64,000 nt of DNA from Motiliproteus coralliicola (GTDB lineage: Bacteria > Pseudomonadota > Gammaproteobacteria > Pseudomonadales > Balneatricaceae): NCBI RefSeq assembly GCF_003345655.1, contig NZ_QQOH01000002.1, positions 124,001 to 188,000 of the forward strand, given 5' to 3'. Position numbers and translations under genes: made by a program. The notes below the pieces were generated by a model. It was given only the letters and a program-made list of their open reading frames with translations. It was not told where the DNA came from and made no database searches. Below are positions 46,541-57,226 of the stretch, one piece after another (positions within the stretch are counted from its first letter, which is position 1; every line of letters begins with the position of its first letter).

Positions 46541-47812
46541 TTAGGCTGTGGCGGTGCGGCTTTCGCTGCTTACCTGGTTGTAGACCGATTCGTCCAGCTC
46601 GTTCTCGCTCTTGCCGACCAGAATCGAGACCATCAGGTCGCCGCAGACATTGACGCTGGTGCGGGCCATGTCGAGGATGCGGTCGATACCGGCGACAATG
46701 GCCAGACCTTCCATCGGCAGCCCCACGGTGGTGAGTACCAGTGACAACATGATCAAACCGGCTCCCGGCACACCGGCGGTACCGATGGAGGCCAGGGTCG
46801 AGGTCATGATGATCAGCAGGTAATCGGAGAAGGCCAGGTCAACACCGAACGCCTGGGCGATAAACAGCGCGCAGACCCCCTGATAGAGCGCGGTACCGTC
46901 CATGTTGATGGTGGCGCCCAGCGGCAGGACAAAGCTCGAAATACCCTTGGAAACGCCCATCTCTTCGCGTGCTGCCTTGATGGTGGCCGGCAGGGTGCCG
47001 GAGCTGCTGGTGGTGGTGAAGGCCACCGAGGCAGGGTTAAGCAGCCCCTTCAGGTAACGTCTCGGGTTCAAGCGGCCCAGGCTGCTGATCAGACCGGTAT
47101 AGACCACCAGTACGTGCACCAGACAACCGATGTAGACCGCGCCGATCACCTTGATCAATGGCAGCAGGATATCCATTCCGTATTTACCGGCGACCCAGGC
47201 CATCAGGCCAAAGATGCCGTAAGGCGCAAGCTTCATGACCAGTTCGGTCAGCTTGTACATCCCTTCGGCCAGGCTTTCGAACACCTTGATGGCCGGCTGC
47301 GCCTTCTCACCGCAAAGTGACAGCGCGATACCCAGGCCCAGGGCGAACACGATGATCTGCAGGATATTACCGGCAGCCAGGGCACTGATCGGGTTCTTCG
47401 GAATCATGTTCAGTAGCGTCTGAATCAGGGTCGGGGCTTCTTTGGCCACCGGTGCGGCTTCGACGCTCATGCTGATGCCGGCGCCGGGGGTCAGCAGGGT
47501 GCCCAGTCCGAGGCCGATACTGATCGCCACCGTCGTGGTACCCAGGTAGAGGAGCACCGATTTCAGGCCGATACGGCCCATCTTGCGGGTATCCTGCATA
47601 GAGGTGACACCAACCACCAGCGAACAAAATACCAACGGTACAATCAGCATCTTGATGGCGTTGATGAACAGGGTTCCGATCGGTTTCAGGATTTCGGCAT
47701 CGGGTCCCATAACCGCGCCGACCAAGGTGCCGAGCACCATCCCGATCAGGATCTTCTTCCATAGCGGCATGCCGCTCCAGAAGCCGTTTTGGGTTGCAAT
47801 TGCTTGTTCCAT
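46541..47812 (-). CDS. Glutamate/aspartate:cation symporter (GltP/GltPh type)
   Basis: This 423-residue protein of the dicarboxylate/amino-acid:cation symporter family has about eight transmembrane helices and two hairpins. The serine-rich hairpin 1 (TTTSSSGTLPA), the NMDGT motif (INMDGTALYQG) and the TM8 segment DMARTSVNVCGD (about 381-392) are present. In archaeal GltPh the equivalent Asp, Arg, Thr and Asn of this segment bind substrate, with Arg397 holding the side-chain carboxylate. All four are kept, which favours aspartate/glutamate over C4-dicarboxylate. It lies 66 bases after aspA on the same strand with AAGGAAA before its ATG, so it is very likely co-transcribed. Confidence 0.92.
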   Translation of the reverse strand: MEQAIATQNGFWSGMPLWKKILIGMVLGTLVGAVMGPDAEILKPIGTLFINAIKMLIVPLVFCSLVVGVTSMQDTRKMGRIGLKSVLLYLGTTTVAISIGLGLGTLLTPGAGISMSVEAAPVAKEAPTLIQTLLNMIPKNPISALAAGNILQIIVFALGLGIALSLCGEKAQPAIKVFESLAEGMYKLTELVMKLAPYGIFGLMAWVAGKYGMDILLPLIKVIGAVYIGCLVHVLVVYTGLISSLGRLNPRRYLKGLLNPASVAFTTTSSSGTLPATIKAAREEMGVSKGISSFVLPLGATINMDGTALYQGVCALFIAQAFGVDLAFSDYLLIIMTSTLASIGTAGVPGAGLIMLSLVLTTVGLPMEGLAIVAGIDRILDMARTSVNVCGDLMVSILVGKSENELDESVYNQVSSESRTATA

Positions 47813-47878
47813 AGAGGTTTCCTTTCTTATGTTTGTAGTCGGACCGTCTCGGGTAGCCGGACCGGGTTAAATGGCGTC

Positions 47879-49312
<1,434 letters not shown>

Positions 49313-49380
49313 GAATGTTTCCTCGTGACGTTATTGTTATCGGGGCCGACAGGATCAAGGGCCCGTTTAAGTCAGAGTTA

Positions 49381-49398
49381 TTGCAACCGGGGTGCCAG
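49381..49398 (-). promoter_or_regulatory. Sigma-54 promoter upstream of aspA
   Basis: On the minus strand the sequence is CTGGCACCCCGGTTGCAA. It has TGGCAC and TTGCA separated by five bases, with exactly 10 bases between the GG and the GC. That is the sigma-54 -24/-12 consensus with essentially one variable position changed. The predicted start of transcription is near 49370, giving a leader of about 58 bases to aspA. An NtrC-type regulator with the sigma-54-contacting GAFTGA motif is encoded one gene away. Confidence 0.85.
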
Positions 49399-49472
49399 TT
49401 GTTATTTTGTTGGTTAACTTGTTGAAAGTATTAAATAAATTTCTTTGTTTGTGGTTGTCTGGCTTCCGCAAA

Positions 49473-49592
49473 GGGCTATAACCAAACGAATGGAGGGCAG
49501 GTCATGTGCTGGTGGTTTGGGTGAATAGTCGATTAAAAACAGTAGGTTACTGCTGGTTTTGGAAGGTTATAACCTAAGTTGGGGTTATAGGG
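49473..49592 (-). promoter_or_regulatory. Three GGTTATAACC-like sites, possible enhancer region for aspA
   Basis: Three related motifs lie 75-195 bases upstream of the sigma-54 site: GGGCTATAACC at 49473-49483, the perfect palindrome GGTTATAACC at 49565-49574, and GGTTATAGGG at 49583-49592. Distance and repetition suit binding sites for a sigma-54 activator, here most likely the response regulator encoded at 50392-51816. The GTTATAAC core is AT-rich and occurs elsewhere (for example in the Zur-type box at 58643), so the core alone is not diagnostic. Confidence 0.55.
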
Positions 49593-49607
49593 GTTTTATC
49601 GACTCGG

Positions 49608-50399
49608 TCAGTTGGTGCTTGTCGCGGGGTTCATCCCCCAGTTGCGCAAGATCCGTTGGTAACGCGGGGGTTGCTTCAGACGGATCAGGGCATCCCTGAG
49701 CTGTGCGATCAATTCGGGCGAGCTGTTCGGACTGGCCGCCAAGTAATAGCCTTGGGCCGATAGCGATTTCAGCGAGTAGACTCGACGCAGCAGGCGCTCC
49801 GGGTCCTGACCCTGTGACTTCAGCAGATGGTGGGCAACCGCATCGGCGGCAGGCCAGAGGTCGATCCGTCCCCGGCTCAACAGTTGGTATTGCTGTAGTG
49901 GCACCTGGTCACCGCTCAAGCGCAGCAGTTGCTGCTCCGCCAGGCCGTTTTGCAGCAGATAGCTCTCTCGGGCGCCGTTCTGTTGGGTCGCGATGCGGTA
50001 TTGGTGCAGATCGCTCAGCTGTTCGATCCGAATATCGGTGCGCGATCGCAACGCAAAGATCGAGTGCGAGGCGGGAACCAGAACCCCGATCCACTGAAGT
50101 AGCGTTTCCCGTTCAGGATTGCGGCTGATGGAGTAGATCAACGCGTTGGGCTCGGTCTGGGCCTGCTTGAAGCTGCGGGACCAGGGATGGCTGACGATCC
50201 GGTAGTTGAGTCCGGCCTGCTGCATCAGCGCTTCGACAATCTGGGTGGAAACCCCCTGCATCTTTCCCTGCTGGGTAAAGTTAAACGGGGGAAACTCCTC
50301 GGTGTAGAGGGTCAGGGGTTCTGCCGCAGTCCGGACCGATAGCAGTGACAAGAACAGCACGATCAGCAACGCTCTGGCGCGACCGCGTGGGCTAACCAT
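49608..50399 (-). CDS. Periplasmic solute-binding protein, family 3
   Basis: The protein has 263 residues. A signal sequence (ALLIVLFLSLLSVRTAAE) is followed by a binding domain (LTLYTEEFPPFNFTQQGKMQ, GVSTQIVEALMQQAGLNYRI) of the polar-amino-acid type. No ABC permease or ATPase is adjacent, so it may not serve an importer. The start overlaps the end of the response-regulator gene by 8 bases, which makes it part of the sensor operon. It could present ligand to the sensor kinase or buffer it, but this is inference. Confidence 0.87.
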   Translation of the reverse strand: MVSPRGRARALLIVLFLSLLSVRTAAEPLTLYTEEFPPFNFTQQGKMQGVSTQIVEALMQQAGLNYRIVSHPWSRSFKQAQTEPNALIYSISRNPERETLLQWIGVLVPASHSIFALRSRTDIRIEQLSDLHQYRIATQQNGARESYLLQNGLAEQQLLRLSGDQVPLQQYQLLSRGRIDLWPAADAVAHHLLKSQGQDPERLLRRVYSLKSLSAQGYYLAASPNSSPELIAQLRDALIRLKQPPRYQRILRNWGMNPATSTN

Positions 50400-51816
50400 C
50401 CTCAGGCCCCGATTCTTTCTTCTTCAACCGTTTGCTTAGCGCCGGTTGGGAGATCCCCAACAGTCGTGACGCGATCGACTGGTTGCCCTGGGCCCGGCGC
50501 ATCGCTTCGTCGACCAGCAGATCCGCCGCCTGCTGCAGGGTCGGCAGCGGTTGTTCGGGATCGAACAACGACGCCGCTGGGTTATCGGGGCTGTCGACGG
50601 CACTAGCGCTCAGGTTCAGGGCGCGGCGGAAACTCTCCATCGACAGCACCTTGCCGCGGTGTTGTCCGACCGCGTCGAATGCCAGCGCGCGAAGCTCGCG
50701 GATGTTGCCCGGGAAGCTGTAATTGGCCAGCAGCACCGGCAGCTCTTTGGGGATGGTCGGGCAGCTCTTGTTCATCTCCCTGGCGGCTTCATCGAGGAAA
50801 TGATGCAGCAGCAGCGGAATATCGCCCTGCCGCTTGCGCAGCGGCGGGATCTCAAGCTGGTGGGTGCGCAAGCGGTAGAACAGATCCTTGCGGAACTCGC
50901 CGGACTGTTGCTTCTGCTCCAGGTTCTGATGGGTGGCGACGATGACCCGTGCGCGAATCCGTTTGGGTCGATCACTGCCCAACGGGTAGTACTCACCCTC
51001 CTGCAGCAATCGTAGTAGTTTGACCTGCGAGTTCAGACTCAGATCACCGATCTCGTCCAGGAACAGGGTGCCTTCGGCGGCCTGCTCGATCATCCCGGCG
51101 CGGGCCTTGTCGGCACCGGTAAAAGCGCCGCGGTGATGGCCGAACAGGGTGTCGGCGAAGACATTGTCATCCAGTCCCGCCACGTTGACGCTGACCAGCG
51201 GTCCGGGACGGCGGCTCAGGGTATGGAGCGAGCGGGCGATCAGTTCCTTGCCGACGCCGCTTTCGCCGCTGATCAGCACCGGTTGGCTGCTGCCGGATAC
51301 CGACTCCAGATACTGGAACACCGAGCGCATCCCCTTGTCCTGGGTGATGATGTCGGCGAAGACGTCAGGGTGCTCCAGCGTATCGGTCAGGAATTTGCGC
51401 CGCATCGCCTGGTTTTCCAGCCGCATCTCCTGCATCTGGACGGCCCGACGGACCCCCTCGATCAGGCGATCCTCTTCGGTGGTTTTGACGAAGTAGTCAT
51501 AGGCCCCGAGGCGGATGCAGTTGACCGCCGTTTCCAGCTGATTCAGACCGCTGATGATAATCACGCCGATATGGGGGTGGTCTTCGACAATCTGCTTCAG
51601 CAGCGTTTCACCCGACAGGTGCGGCATGGTCAGGTCCAGCAGCACCAATCCGATCGGTTCGCGGGCGATGATATCCATCGCCTCGCGGCTGTCCTGGCAG
51701 CGATACAGGTGGTTATAGCCGCCACGGCGTTCCAGTGCGATGCTCAGGCTGCGAAGGAAAGAGGCCTCGTCATCGATCATCAGGATGCCGAAGCTGGGTT
51801 GATGGGTGATTGTCAT
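50392..51816 (-). CDS. NtrC-family response regulator, sigma-54 activator
   Basis: The protein has 474 residues. The receiver domain has the phosphoacceptor Asp in [13 protein letters not shown]. The AAA+ domain has Walker [16 protein letters not shown], the sigma-54-contacting GAFTGAD loop and [20 protein letters not shown]. The C-terminal Fis-type helix-turn-helix reads [20 protein letters not shown]. All parts needed to activate a sigma-54 promoter are present. It overlaps the kinase gene by 4 bases (51813-51816), which shows it is the cognate partner. The likely target is the sigma-54 promoter of aspA; self-regulation is also possible. Confidence 0.94.
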   Translation of the reverse strand: MTITHQPSFGILMIDDEASFLRSLSIALERRGGYNHLYRCQDSREAMDIIAREPIGLVLLDLTMPHLSGETLLKQIVEDHPHIGVIIISGLNQLETAVNCIRLGAYDYFVKTTEEDRLIEGVRRAVQMQEMRLENQAMRRKFLTDTLEHPDVFADIITQDKGMRSVFQYLESVSGSSQPVLISGESGVGKELIARSLHTLSRRPGPLVSVNVAGLDDNVFADTLFGHHRGAFTGADKARAGMIEQAAEGTLFLDEIGDLSLNSQVKLLRLLQEGEYYPLGSDRPKRIRARVIVATHQNLEQKQQSGEFRKDLFYRLRTHQLEIPPLRKRQGDIPLLLHHFLDEAAREMNKSCPTIPKELPVLLANYSFPGNIRELRALAFDAVGQHRGKVLSMESFRRALNLSASAVDSPDNPAASLFDPEQPLPTLQQAADLLVDEAMRRAQGNQSIASRLLGISQPALSKRLKKKESGPEDG

Positions 51817-53495
51817 TTGATCAGCGCTCGGTAGGTGGCCGGCAGATAGAGAATGGCGCTGGTGCCTTGATCCGGTTCGGAATCGAACACCAGCGTACCG
51901 CCATGGTCGTTGATGATACTGGACGAAACCGATAATCCCAGTCCGGTACCGCCCTGTTCCCGCTTGGTGGTGTAGAACGGATCACTGAGCCGAGAGAGTT
52001 GATCCGGTTCGATACCACAGCCCTGGTCGATCACCTCCAGTCGAAGTTGCTGTTTCTCTGGGCGATAGCGGGTTTTCAGGGTGATTCCTTTCTCCGGCGA
52101 CTCCAGTGCCTGACAGGCGTTGACGATCAGGTTGATTACGACCTGTTCGATGCGCTGGGCGTTACCGCGGAAGCGGGGCAGTTTCTGACCGTAACTGACG
52201 CTGAAGTGGTTGGTGGAGTTGCGGATGGTGTTATCGACCAGGCGGATGGCCGTGGCCACAACCTCGTTCAGATCGACGCTTTCATTCAGGTCGGGAGTGC
52301 CCTGGCGGGCAAAGTCGCGCAGATCGTCCACGATCCGGCGGATCCGCTGGGTGCCGGTCAGCATGTCGTCCAGCATCGCCGGAATTTCATCGCGCATCCG
52401 GCTGTAGCGCAGTCCTCCCAAGTCGAAGTCGCCGTTGGCCTGATAATGGGCCTCCAGAATCTCTTCCAGATCCTGATGAACCTCCTTCATGACCGGAAGG
52501 TTCAGTAGCAGCAGGCTGCTGGGGTTGTTGATCTCGTGGGCAACTCCCGACACCAGAATCCCCAGTGAGGTCATCTTGTCGGCCTGGATCAGCTGCTGTT
52601 GCTGCAATTTCAGCTCTTCGGTACGGCGTGCCACCTGGCGCGACAGGGTACGGTTCCAGGTCATGATGGCTCCGAGCACCAGCATCAGCAGCGCCGACGC
52701 GATGGCGGCGCCCTGGCCGATCTTTTTCCAGGGAAGCCCGGATTTTTCCAGCGGCCCCAGCCACTTGTCGTAGATCGCCTGCTGGCGGCCGGTGTTCTTC
52801 AGAATCGCCAGCCCTTCGCTGAACTGGGCCAGAAGTTCCGGGTTGTCTTTGGTGACCGAATAGCCGTAATTCAACGCTCCGAAGGGTTTCCCGACCGGAA
52901 CGATATTAGACAGTTCCAGCTCTCGTCCCAGATAGAGGCCGGGCAGGTTGGCGACCAGAGCGTAGTCATGCTGACCCGATGCCAGCAGCCGCAGAGCGCT
53001 GGCGTGGGTTTCTACCAATACCAGCCGGGCACCGACTTTCTGCTGCAGCAGATAGTCGTGCATGATCCCCCCCTCCTGCACGATGACGGACTTGCCTTCC
53101 ATTTCGGCCAGGGTATTGATTCTTGCATCGCCTTTGCGGGCAAAGATCGACTGGTTGATGATCGCGTGGGGGGGAGAAAACTCGTACACCCGGTTGCGGT
53201 CTTCCGAATGAACCATGCCTTGTAAAACATCGATCTCACCCAGCTCCAGCCTTCTGCGCATCACATCCCAGGTGCCCAGCGATATCTCGACCTCGAAGCC
53301 CATGACTTCGGCGATTGCCCGGGTCAGCTCGGTGTTGTAGCCGTCCGGCTGGCCCTGCTCGTTGAGGAATTCGTAGGGCGGATAGTTATGGTCGCCGCCG
53401 ACCCGGATCAGCTGCTCGGCCTGGGCTGCATGGCTCCCCAGGGGAATCGATAAGACGATCAATAACAGCTGAATCCAGCGGCGGTTTGGCTGCAT
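51813..53495 (-). CDS. Sensor histidine kinase with periplasmic amino-acid-type binding domain
   Basis: The protein has 560 residues. A signal/anchor sequence (IQLLLIVLSIPLGSHAAQAE) is followed by a family-3 solute-binding domain (about 28-250, IRVGGDHNYPPYEFLNEQG), a transmembrane helix (about 258-280) and a coiled-coil stalk. The kinase core has the phosphoacceptor His in SGVAHEINNPSSLLLLNL and the ATPase motifs VVINLIVNACQALE, DQGCGIEP and GGTGLGLSVSSSI. The binding domain is the direct sensor in this class. Its ligand is inferred to be an acidic amino acid from the neighbouring genes. One base separates it from the LysR gene upstream. Confidence 0.93.
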   Translation of the reverse strand: MQPNRRWIQLLLIVLSIPLGSHAAQAEQLIRVGGDHNYPPYEFLNEQGQPDGYNTELTRAIAEVMGFEVEISLGTWDVMRRRLELGEIDVLQGMVHSEDRNRVYEFSPPHAIINQSIFARKGDARINTLAEMEGKSVIVQEGGIMHDYLLQQKVGARLVLVETHASALRLLASGQHDYALVANLPGLYLGRELELSNIVPVGKPFGALNYGYSVTKDNPELLAQFSEGLAILKNTGRQQAIYDKWLGPLEKSGLPWKKIGQGAAIASALLMLVLGAIMTWNRTLSRQVARRTEELKLQQQQLIQADKMTSLGILVSGVAHEINNPSSLLLLNLPVMKEVHQDLEEILEAHYQANGDFDLGGLRYSRMRDEIPAMLDDMLTGTQRIRRIVDDLRDFARQGTPDLNESVDLNEVVATAIRLVDNTIRNSTNHFSVSYGQKLPRFRGNAQRIEQVVINLIVNACQALESPEKGITLKTRYRPEKQQLRLEVIDQGCGIEPDQLSRLSDPFYTTKREQGGTGLGLSVSSSIINDHGGTLVFDSEPDQGTSAILYLPATYRALIK

Positions 53496-53496
53496 A

Positions 53497-54417
53497 CTAG
53501 TGTCCGCCTATTCGGGGGGTGGGTAATTGCGCCGTCAATCCAGCCCACAGAGCCTGCGCCTGTGAGGAGGTCTCACGGTTGCAACGATAAAGGCAAATTT
53601 TCAGCGGCAGGCGCCAGACCGCCGAGCCGCAAACGGTCAGGAAACCGGCTTTAATCTCCTCTTCGACAGCAAAGGAAGGCACCCAGGCAATTCCAGCCCC
53701 CTGAACGGCCATCACCTTTAAACTGTCGGCCAGGGGAGACTCAAAGGTCAGCTTCAGGTTTGCCGATCTGGAGCTGTTGCGCAGGATCTTATCGACACAG
53801 CGACCCAGATAGATCTGTCTCGGGTAGCCCAAGTACGGTTGGGGTTCGGAGCCGGCGTCCAGATTGAAGCGGGGGTTACCCTCCTCATCGGCTCGACAGA
53901 CTGGAATCAATTCCTCGGTAGCCAGCTCCAAACGCTCGAAGGTGGTGGGGTCCAGCGAAGGGTCCTCAAAAGCGAGCAGGAAGTCGCAGATACCGTTCTT
54001 GAGCGCCTGCACATTGTCATCGACGTTGGCGACCAGTTGTCGGCAGCGGATATCGCTGATCTTGTCTTCCAGAGACTCGATAAAGCGGGGAAAGAACGAC
54101 AGTGACAAAGTGTGGGAAACCGCAAAGTCCAGTACTTTGGCGTCTTTCTGTCGCAGTGAGAGCAGGTGGGCACGGCAATCCTGCAACTGTGAGACCAGAT
54201 TGCGCGAGGTGATCTGGAACAGTTGCCCTTCGGCGGTGAGCCGAACCGGCACCTGGGCACGGTCCACCAGCTCGCACCCGAGCGCCTGTTCCAGGGCTTT
54301 GATGCGTCTACTGAAAGCGGGTTGGGTCATATGCCGCTCTTCGGCTGAGCGGGAAAAACTCTGCGTCCTAGCCAGGGACAGGAAGTCCTCTAACCACTTG
54401 GTTTCTATGTTCATCAA
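53497..54417 (-). CDS. LysR-type regulator at the head of the aspartate sensor operon
   Basis: The protein has 306 residues. The helix-turn-helix is DFLSLARTQSFSRSAEERH and TQPAFSRRIKALEQALGCE, of the HypT/YjiE-like subgroup by its start (METKWLEDFLSLA-type). It is divergent from the racemase gene, with a 262-bp shared region that includes ATACGTGTAT near 54535-54544, a LysR-box-like palindrome. It stands first in the tightly packed kinase-regulator-binding-protein operon. A role in controlling the racemase and its own operon is inferred. Confidence 0.88.
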   Translation of the reverse strand: MMNIETKWLEDFLSLARTQSFSRSAEERHMTQPAFSRRIKALEQALGCELVDRAQVPVRLTAEGQLFQITSRNLVSQLQDCRAHLLSLRQKDAKVLDFAVSHTLSLSFFPRFIESLEDKISDIRCRQLVANVDDNVQALKNGICDFLLAFEDPSLDPTTFERLELATEELIPVCRADEEGNPRFNLDAGSEPQPYLGYPRQIYLGRCVDKILRNSSRSANLKLTFESPLADSLKVMAVQGAGIAWVPSFAVEEEIKAGFLTVCGSAVWRLPLKICLYRCNRETSSQAQALWAGLTAQLPTPRIGGH

Positions 54418-54679
54418 GCGCTGCTCAGGCTAATCGGCATCGGAGTGTTGTCGTTGTTTTTATCGAAGTGTACTACCGACTTGGCGACTTTTCTGCCGGT
54501 GACGCGCCTTATACCGTGCCGCTATGGCCGATGCGATACGTGTATGCAATGTACAAGACGTTGAAATAAATAGAAATTATCTCTTGATATGTCGTTTTGG
54601 TATGAGCCAGGCAGAGTCGGCATTAGCCAGTTGTCACGGGGCTTGGATAGTCTGGTGAAAAAGCCTGGGAGCAACGTTG

Positions 54680-55390
54680 ATGAGCACTGTGATTGGCATT
54701 CTTGGGGGGATGGGGCCGCTGGCCACCGTGGATTTTGTCGAGAAGGTTATCGGGCTGACTCCGGCCCGTTGTGATCAGGAGCACCTGCCGCTGATCATCC
54801 ACTCGGTGCCTCAGATTCCTGATCGGACGGCCTGTCTGGTCGACCAGCAGAGCTCACCGCTGGCGGCCATGGCTCGAGGTATCGATACGCTGGCGAAGTC
54901 GGGGGTAGGAGCGATCGTCATCCCCTGCAATACCGCCCATCATTGGTATGAACCACTGTCGAATGACAGCCCTGTTCCGATTCTGCATATTGCTGATGCC
55001 TGTGCCCAATCACTGACCCACGACGGCGTAGCATCGGTGGGGCTGATGGCGACAGACGGCACACTGAAAGCCGGTTTCTACCCACGTAAGCTCAGTGGGC
55101 ACGGAGTTTCTGTGACCCTGCCAGAGGCTGAGTTGCAACAGCAGGTGATGGAGGGGATCTATCGGGTCAAAGCCGGGCAGATTGAAACCGGTGGGCGGAT
55201 ACTCGAGTCCTGTGTAGAGCAGCTGCTGGAACAAGGGGTCGAGCGGGTGATTCTGGCCTGTACCGAAATACCTCTGGCATTGGACAGAATCAATTCACCG
55301 TGGCGGGAACAGAGCGTCGACGCCACCCGAGCCTTGGCCTCAGCTTGCGTTCGCTGGCATCAACAGCAGACGAGCCTGTTGGTTGCTTGA
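54680..55390 (+). CDS. Aspartate/glutamate racemase family protein
   Basis: The 236-residue cofactor-free racemase shows GILGGMGPLATVDFVEK at the start and the two catalytic Cys regions: IPCNTAHHWY (about 77-86) and LACTEIPLAL (about 190-199). The subgroup (YgeA/RacD-like) interconverts D- and L-aspartate or related amino acids. ATG 54680 has GGGAG eight bases upstream; a TTG at 54677 is in frame but less likely. It is divergent from the LysR-kinase operon, and with aspA downstream of that operon it would turn D-aspartate into the aspartase substrate. Confidence 0.9.
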   Translation: MSTVIGILGGMGPLATVDFVEKVIGLTPARCDQEHLPLIIHSVPQIPDRTACLVDQQSSPLAAMARGIDTLAKSGVGAIVIPCNTAHHWYEPLSNDSPVPILHIADACAQSLTHDGVASVGLMATDGTLKAGFYPRKLSGHGVSVTLPEAELQQQVMEGIYRVKAGQIETGGRILESCVEQLLEQGVERVILACTEIPLALDRINSPWREQSVDATRALASACVRWHQQQTSLLVA

Positions 55391-55411
55391 TGAATCGCGA
55401 GCACTAGAGGG

Positions 55412-55957
55412 CTAGAAATCTTCGATGGTCTCGATATTGGTCAGATCCATCGTGTAGCCGGCATGGGCAATGCCGGTATCGGTGCTTTCAATTCGAATCC
55501 GGCCGGAGACTTTCACCGGGGCGAACAGGGTCTCGATTTTTACCCCGGGATCGGCCCGGACCAGTACGATCTGGTTGCTCGGAGGTGGCGGCACGTGGAT
55601 ACAGGCGCCAAAGTAGGGAACCAGCAGGAACAGACTGGTGGCTTCGTAGTCGCCTTCCAACGGCAGGGCAAAGCCAGGCAAGCTGATCAATTGGCCGTCC
55701 AGTGATTCGATCACCGGGGCCGATTGCAGGATCTCCTGGAACTCTTCATAGCGACGCTGACCTTCAGGGTCACCATCGTCGAAGGAGCTGACGTCATAGT
55801 CGGCAAACAGCGCTTCGTCGGAGAATCCGGCCGGCATCAGATCGTTCCAGTCCAGCGCCCGAACCTCGTCGACAGCGTAGCTCAGTGAGGGCAGCAGGGT
55901 GCTCAACAGCACGCCGGCCGTGATCAGGCATTTGGCCAAACCCGAGCTGACTTTCAT
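55412..55957 (-). CDS. DUF3299 periplasmic protein in a zinc-uptake operon
   Basis: The protein has 181 residues with a signal sequence (CLITAGVLLSTLLPSLSYA). The DUF3299 region includes LDWNDLMPAGF, SLPGFALPLEGD and YFGACIHVPPPPSNQ; the Cys-Ile-His-Val segment could bind metal. It is the last gene of a four-gene unit with an ABC permease, an ATPase and a His-rich ZrgA-type protein. Its exact function is unknown; a zinc-handling role is inferred from context. Confidence 0.82.
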   Translation of the reverse strand: MKVSSGLAKCLITAGVLLSTLLPSLSYAVDEVRALDWNDLMPAGFSDEALFADYDVSSFDDGDPEGQRRYEEFQEILQSAPVIESLDGQLISLPGFALPLEGDYEATSLFLLVPYFGACIHVPPPPSNQIVLVRADPGVKIETLFAPVKVSGRIRIESTDTGIAHAGYTMDLTNIETIEDF

Positions 55958-55969
55958 TTTATTTCACTC

Positions 55970-57226
55970 CTAAATCCGAACCGAGAGTCCGTCGGCCAGG
56001 GTATTTCGGTAAGCCACGTAGGCGGGAATCATCCCGACCAGGGTTGCGGCGAAGGTGACGGCCCCCAGAATAATCCATTCCAGCGATCCGGGTGGTCCTA
56101 ACTGAAGGTTGAGTCCGTAGCTCTCCAGTAGCCAGTCGGCAGCGGCCAACAGGCTAAGGCTATAGACAAGATAACCCAGCAGAGTTCCAAACAGACCGTA
56201 AAGACCCGCTTCCAGCGTGAATAACGTAAAGATCTGCAGCGGCCGGGCGCCGACCGAGCGAAGGATGGCCATCTCTCGGCGCCGTTCGGCCAGGGTATTC
56301 AGGATCGTACTTAGCATGCCGGCCAATCCAGCCACGACCACCAGTATTGAGACGGCCCGTAAGGCTTGTTCGGCGACGCTCATCAGGTCCCAAAGCTCCT
56401 GCAGCGCGACGCCGGGAAGGATCGCCTGCATCGGTTCGCGGCGGTATTCGTTGATCTGCCGCTGTACCTGGAAGGCACTGATCTTTGAGGTTAAGCCCAC
56501 CATAAAGGCGGTGATCGCTCTGGGCTCCAGATCCATCTGGCGGGCCTGCTCGGCGCTGATGGAGCGCCCCGGAATCGGTACTCCGGCCTGCCAGTCGATA
56601 TGCATCGCTTCGATGCCGGCCAGGCTGACATGGACGGTTCGGTCCACCGGGGTGCCGGTTCTAGCCAGGATCCCCACGACCCGGAACGGTTTGTCCTTGT
56701 GACCGCTGTTGCCGATATCCACCAAACCGTGGGCGACGATCATCGATTGGCCGAGGGTATAACCCAGCTCGCGGGCCACGTCGGCACCGATAACGGCGTC
56801 GTAAAGATCTTCGAAGCGCTGCCCTTGCTCGAAGGTCAGGGGCTGGCCTCGGCCGTAGCGATAGTATTGGAAATAGTCGCGACTGGTGCCCAGTACCCGG
56901 AAGCCCCGGTGAGAATCGCCCAGCGACAACGGCACGGTCCATTTGACCCGAGGGTGATTGGCAAAGTGCTGGTACGAATCCCAGCTGATATTGCTGGTGG
57001 CGTTGCCGATCCGAAACACCGAGTAGAGCAGTAGCTGAATCGATCCGCTACGGGCCCCGACCACCAGATCGGTCTGGGAGATGGTGTTGGCAAAACTGGC
57101 CTTGGCGTCCTGGCGTAGTTTTTCGACGCCCAGCAGCAGCGCCACACTCAGGGCGATGGTGAACAGGGTCAGGATGACTGTGGCCCGGCGGTTGAGCAGG
57201 CTGGCGATAGCGAGGCGAATCAGCAT
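55970..57226 (-). CDS. FtsX/MacB-type ABC permease
   Basis: The protein has 418 residues with the FtsX-family layout. One transmembrane helix at about 15-37 is followed by a periplasmic domain of about 230 residues and then three helices (about 285-310, 330-355 and 385-408). NTLAERRREMAILRSVGARP is the family's cytoplasmic coupling segment. It overlaps the ATPase gene by 7 bases, and both lie between a ZrgA-type protein and a DUF3299 protein. A similar permease occurs in the zinc-regulated zrg cluster of Vibrio cholerae. Confidence 0.88.
   Translation of the reverse strand: MLIRLAIASLLNRRATVILTLFTIALSVALLLGVEKLRQDAKASFANTISQTDLVVGARSGSIQLLLYSVFRIGNATSNISWDSYQHFANHPRVKWTVPLSLGDSHRGFRVLGTSRDYFQYYRYGRGQPLTFEQGQRFEDLYDAVIGADVARELGYTLGQSMIVAHGLVDIGNSGHKDKPFRVVGILARTGTPVDRTVHVSLAGIEAMHIDWQAGVPIPGRSISAEQARQMDLEPRAITAFMVGLTSKISAFQVQRQINEYRREPMQAILPGVALQELWDLMSVAEQALRAVSILVVVAGLAGMLSTILNTLAERRREMAILRSVGARPLQIFTLFTLEAGLYGLFGTLLGYLVYSLSLLAAADWLLESYGLNLQLGPPGSLEWIILGAVTFAATLVGMIPAYVAYRNTLADGLSVRI

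Noticed and set aside
46541-47812. C4-dicarboxylate carrier DctA
   Set aside because: The TM8 segment DMARTSVNVCGD keeps the Arg/Thr/Asn set that binds acidic amino acids in GltPh-type carriers.
49565-49592. Zur site upstream of aspA
   Set aside because: GGTTATAACC contains the GTTATAAC core but lacks the outer bases of the Zur box, and no zinc-related gene is downstream. A role in regulating aspA is more consistent with the context.
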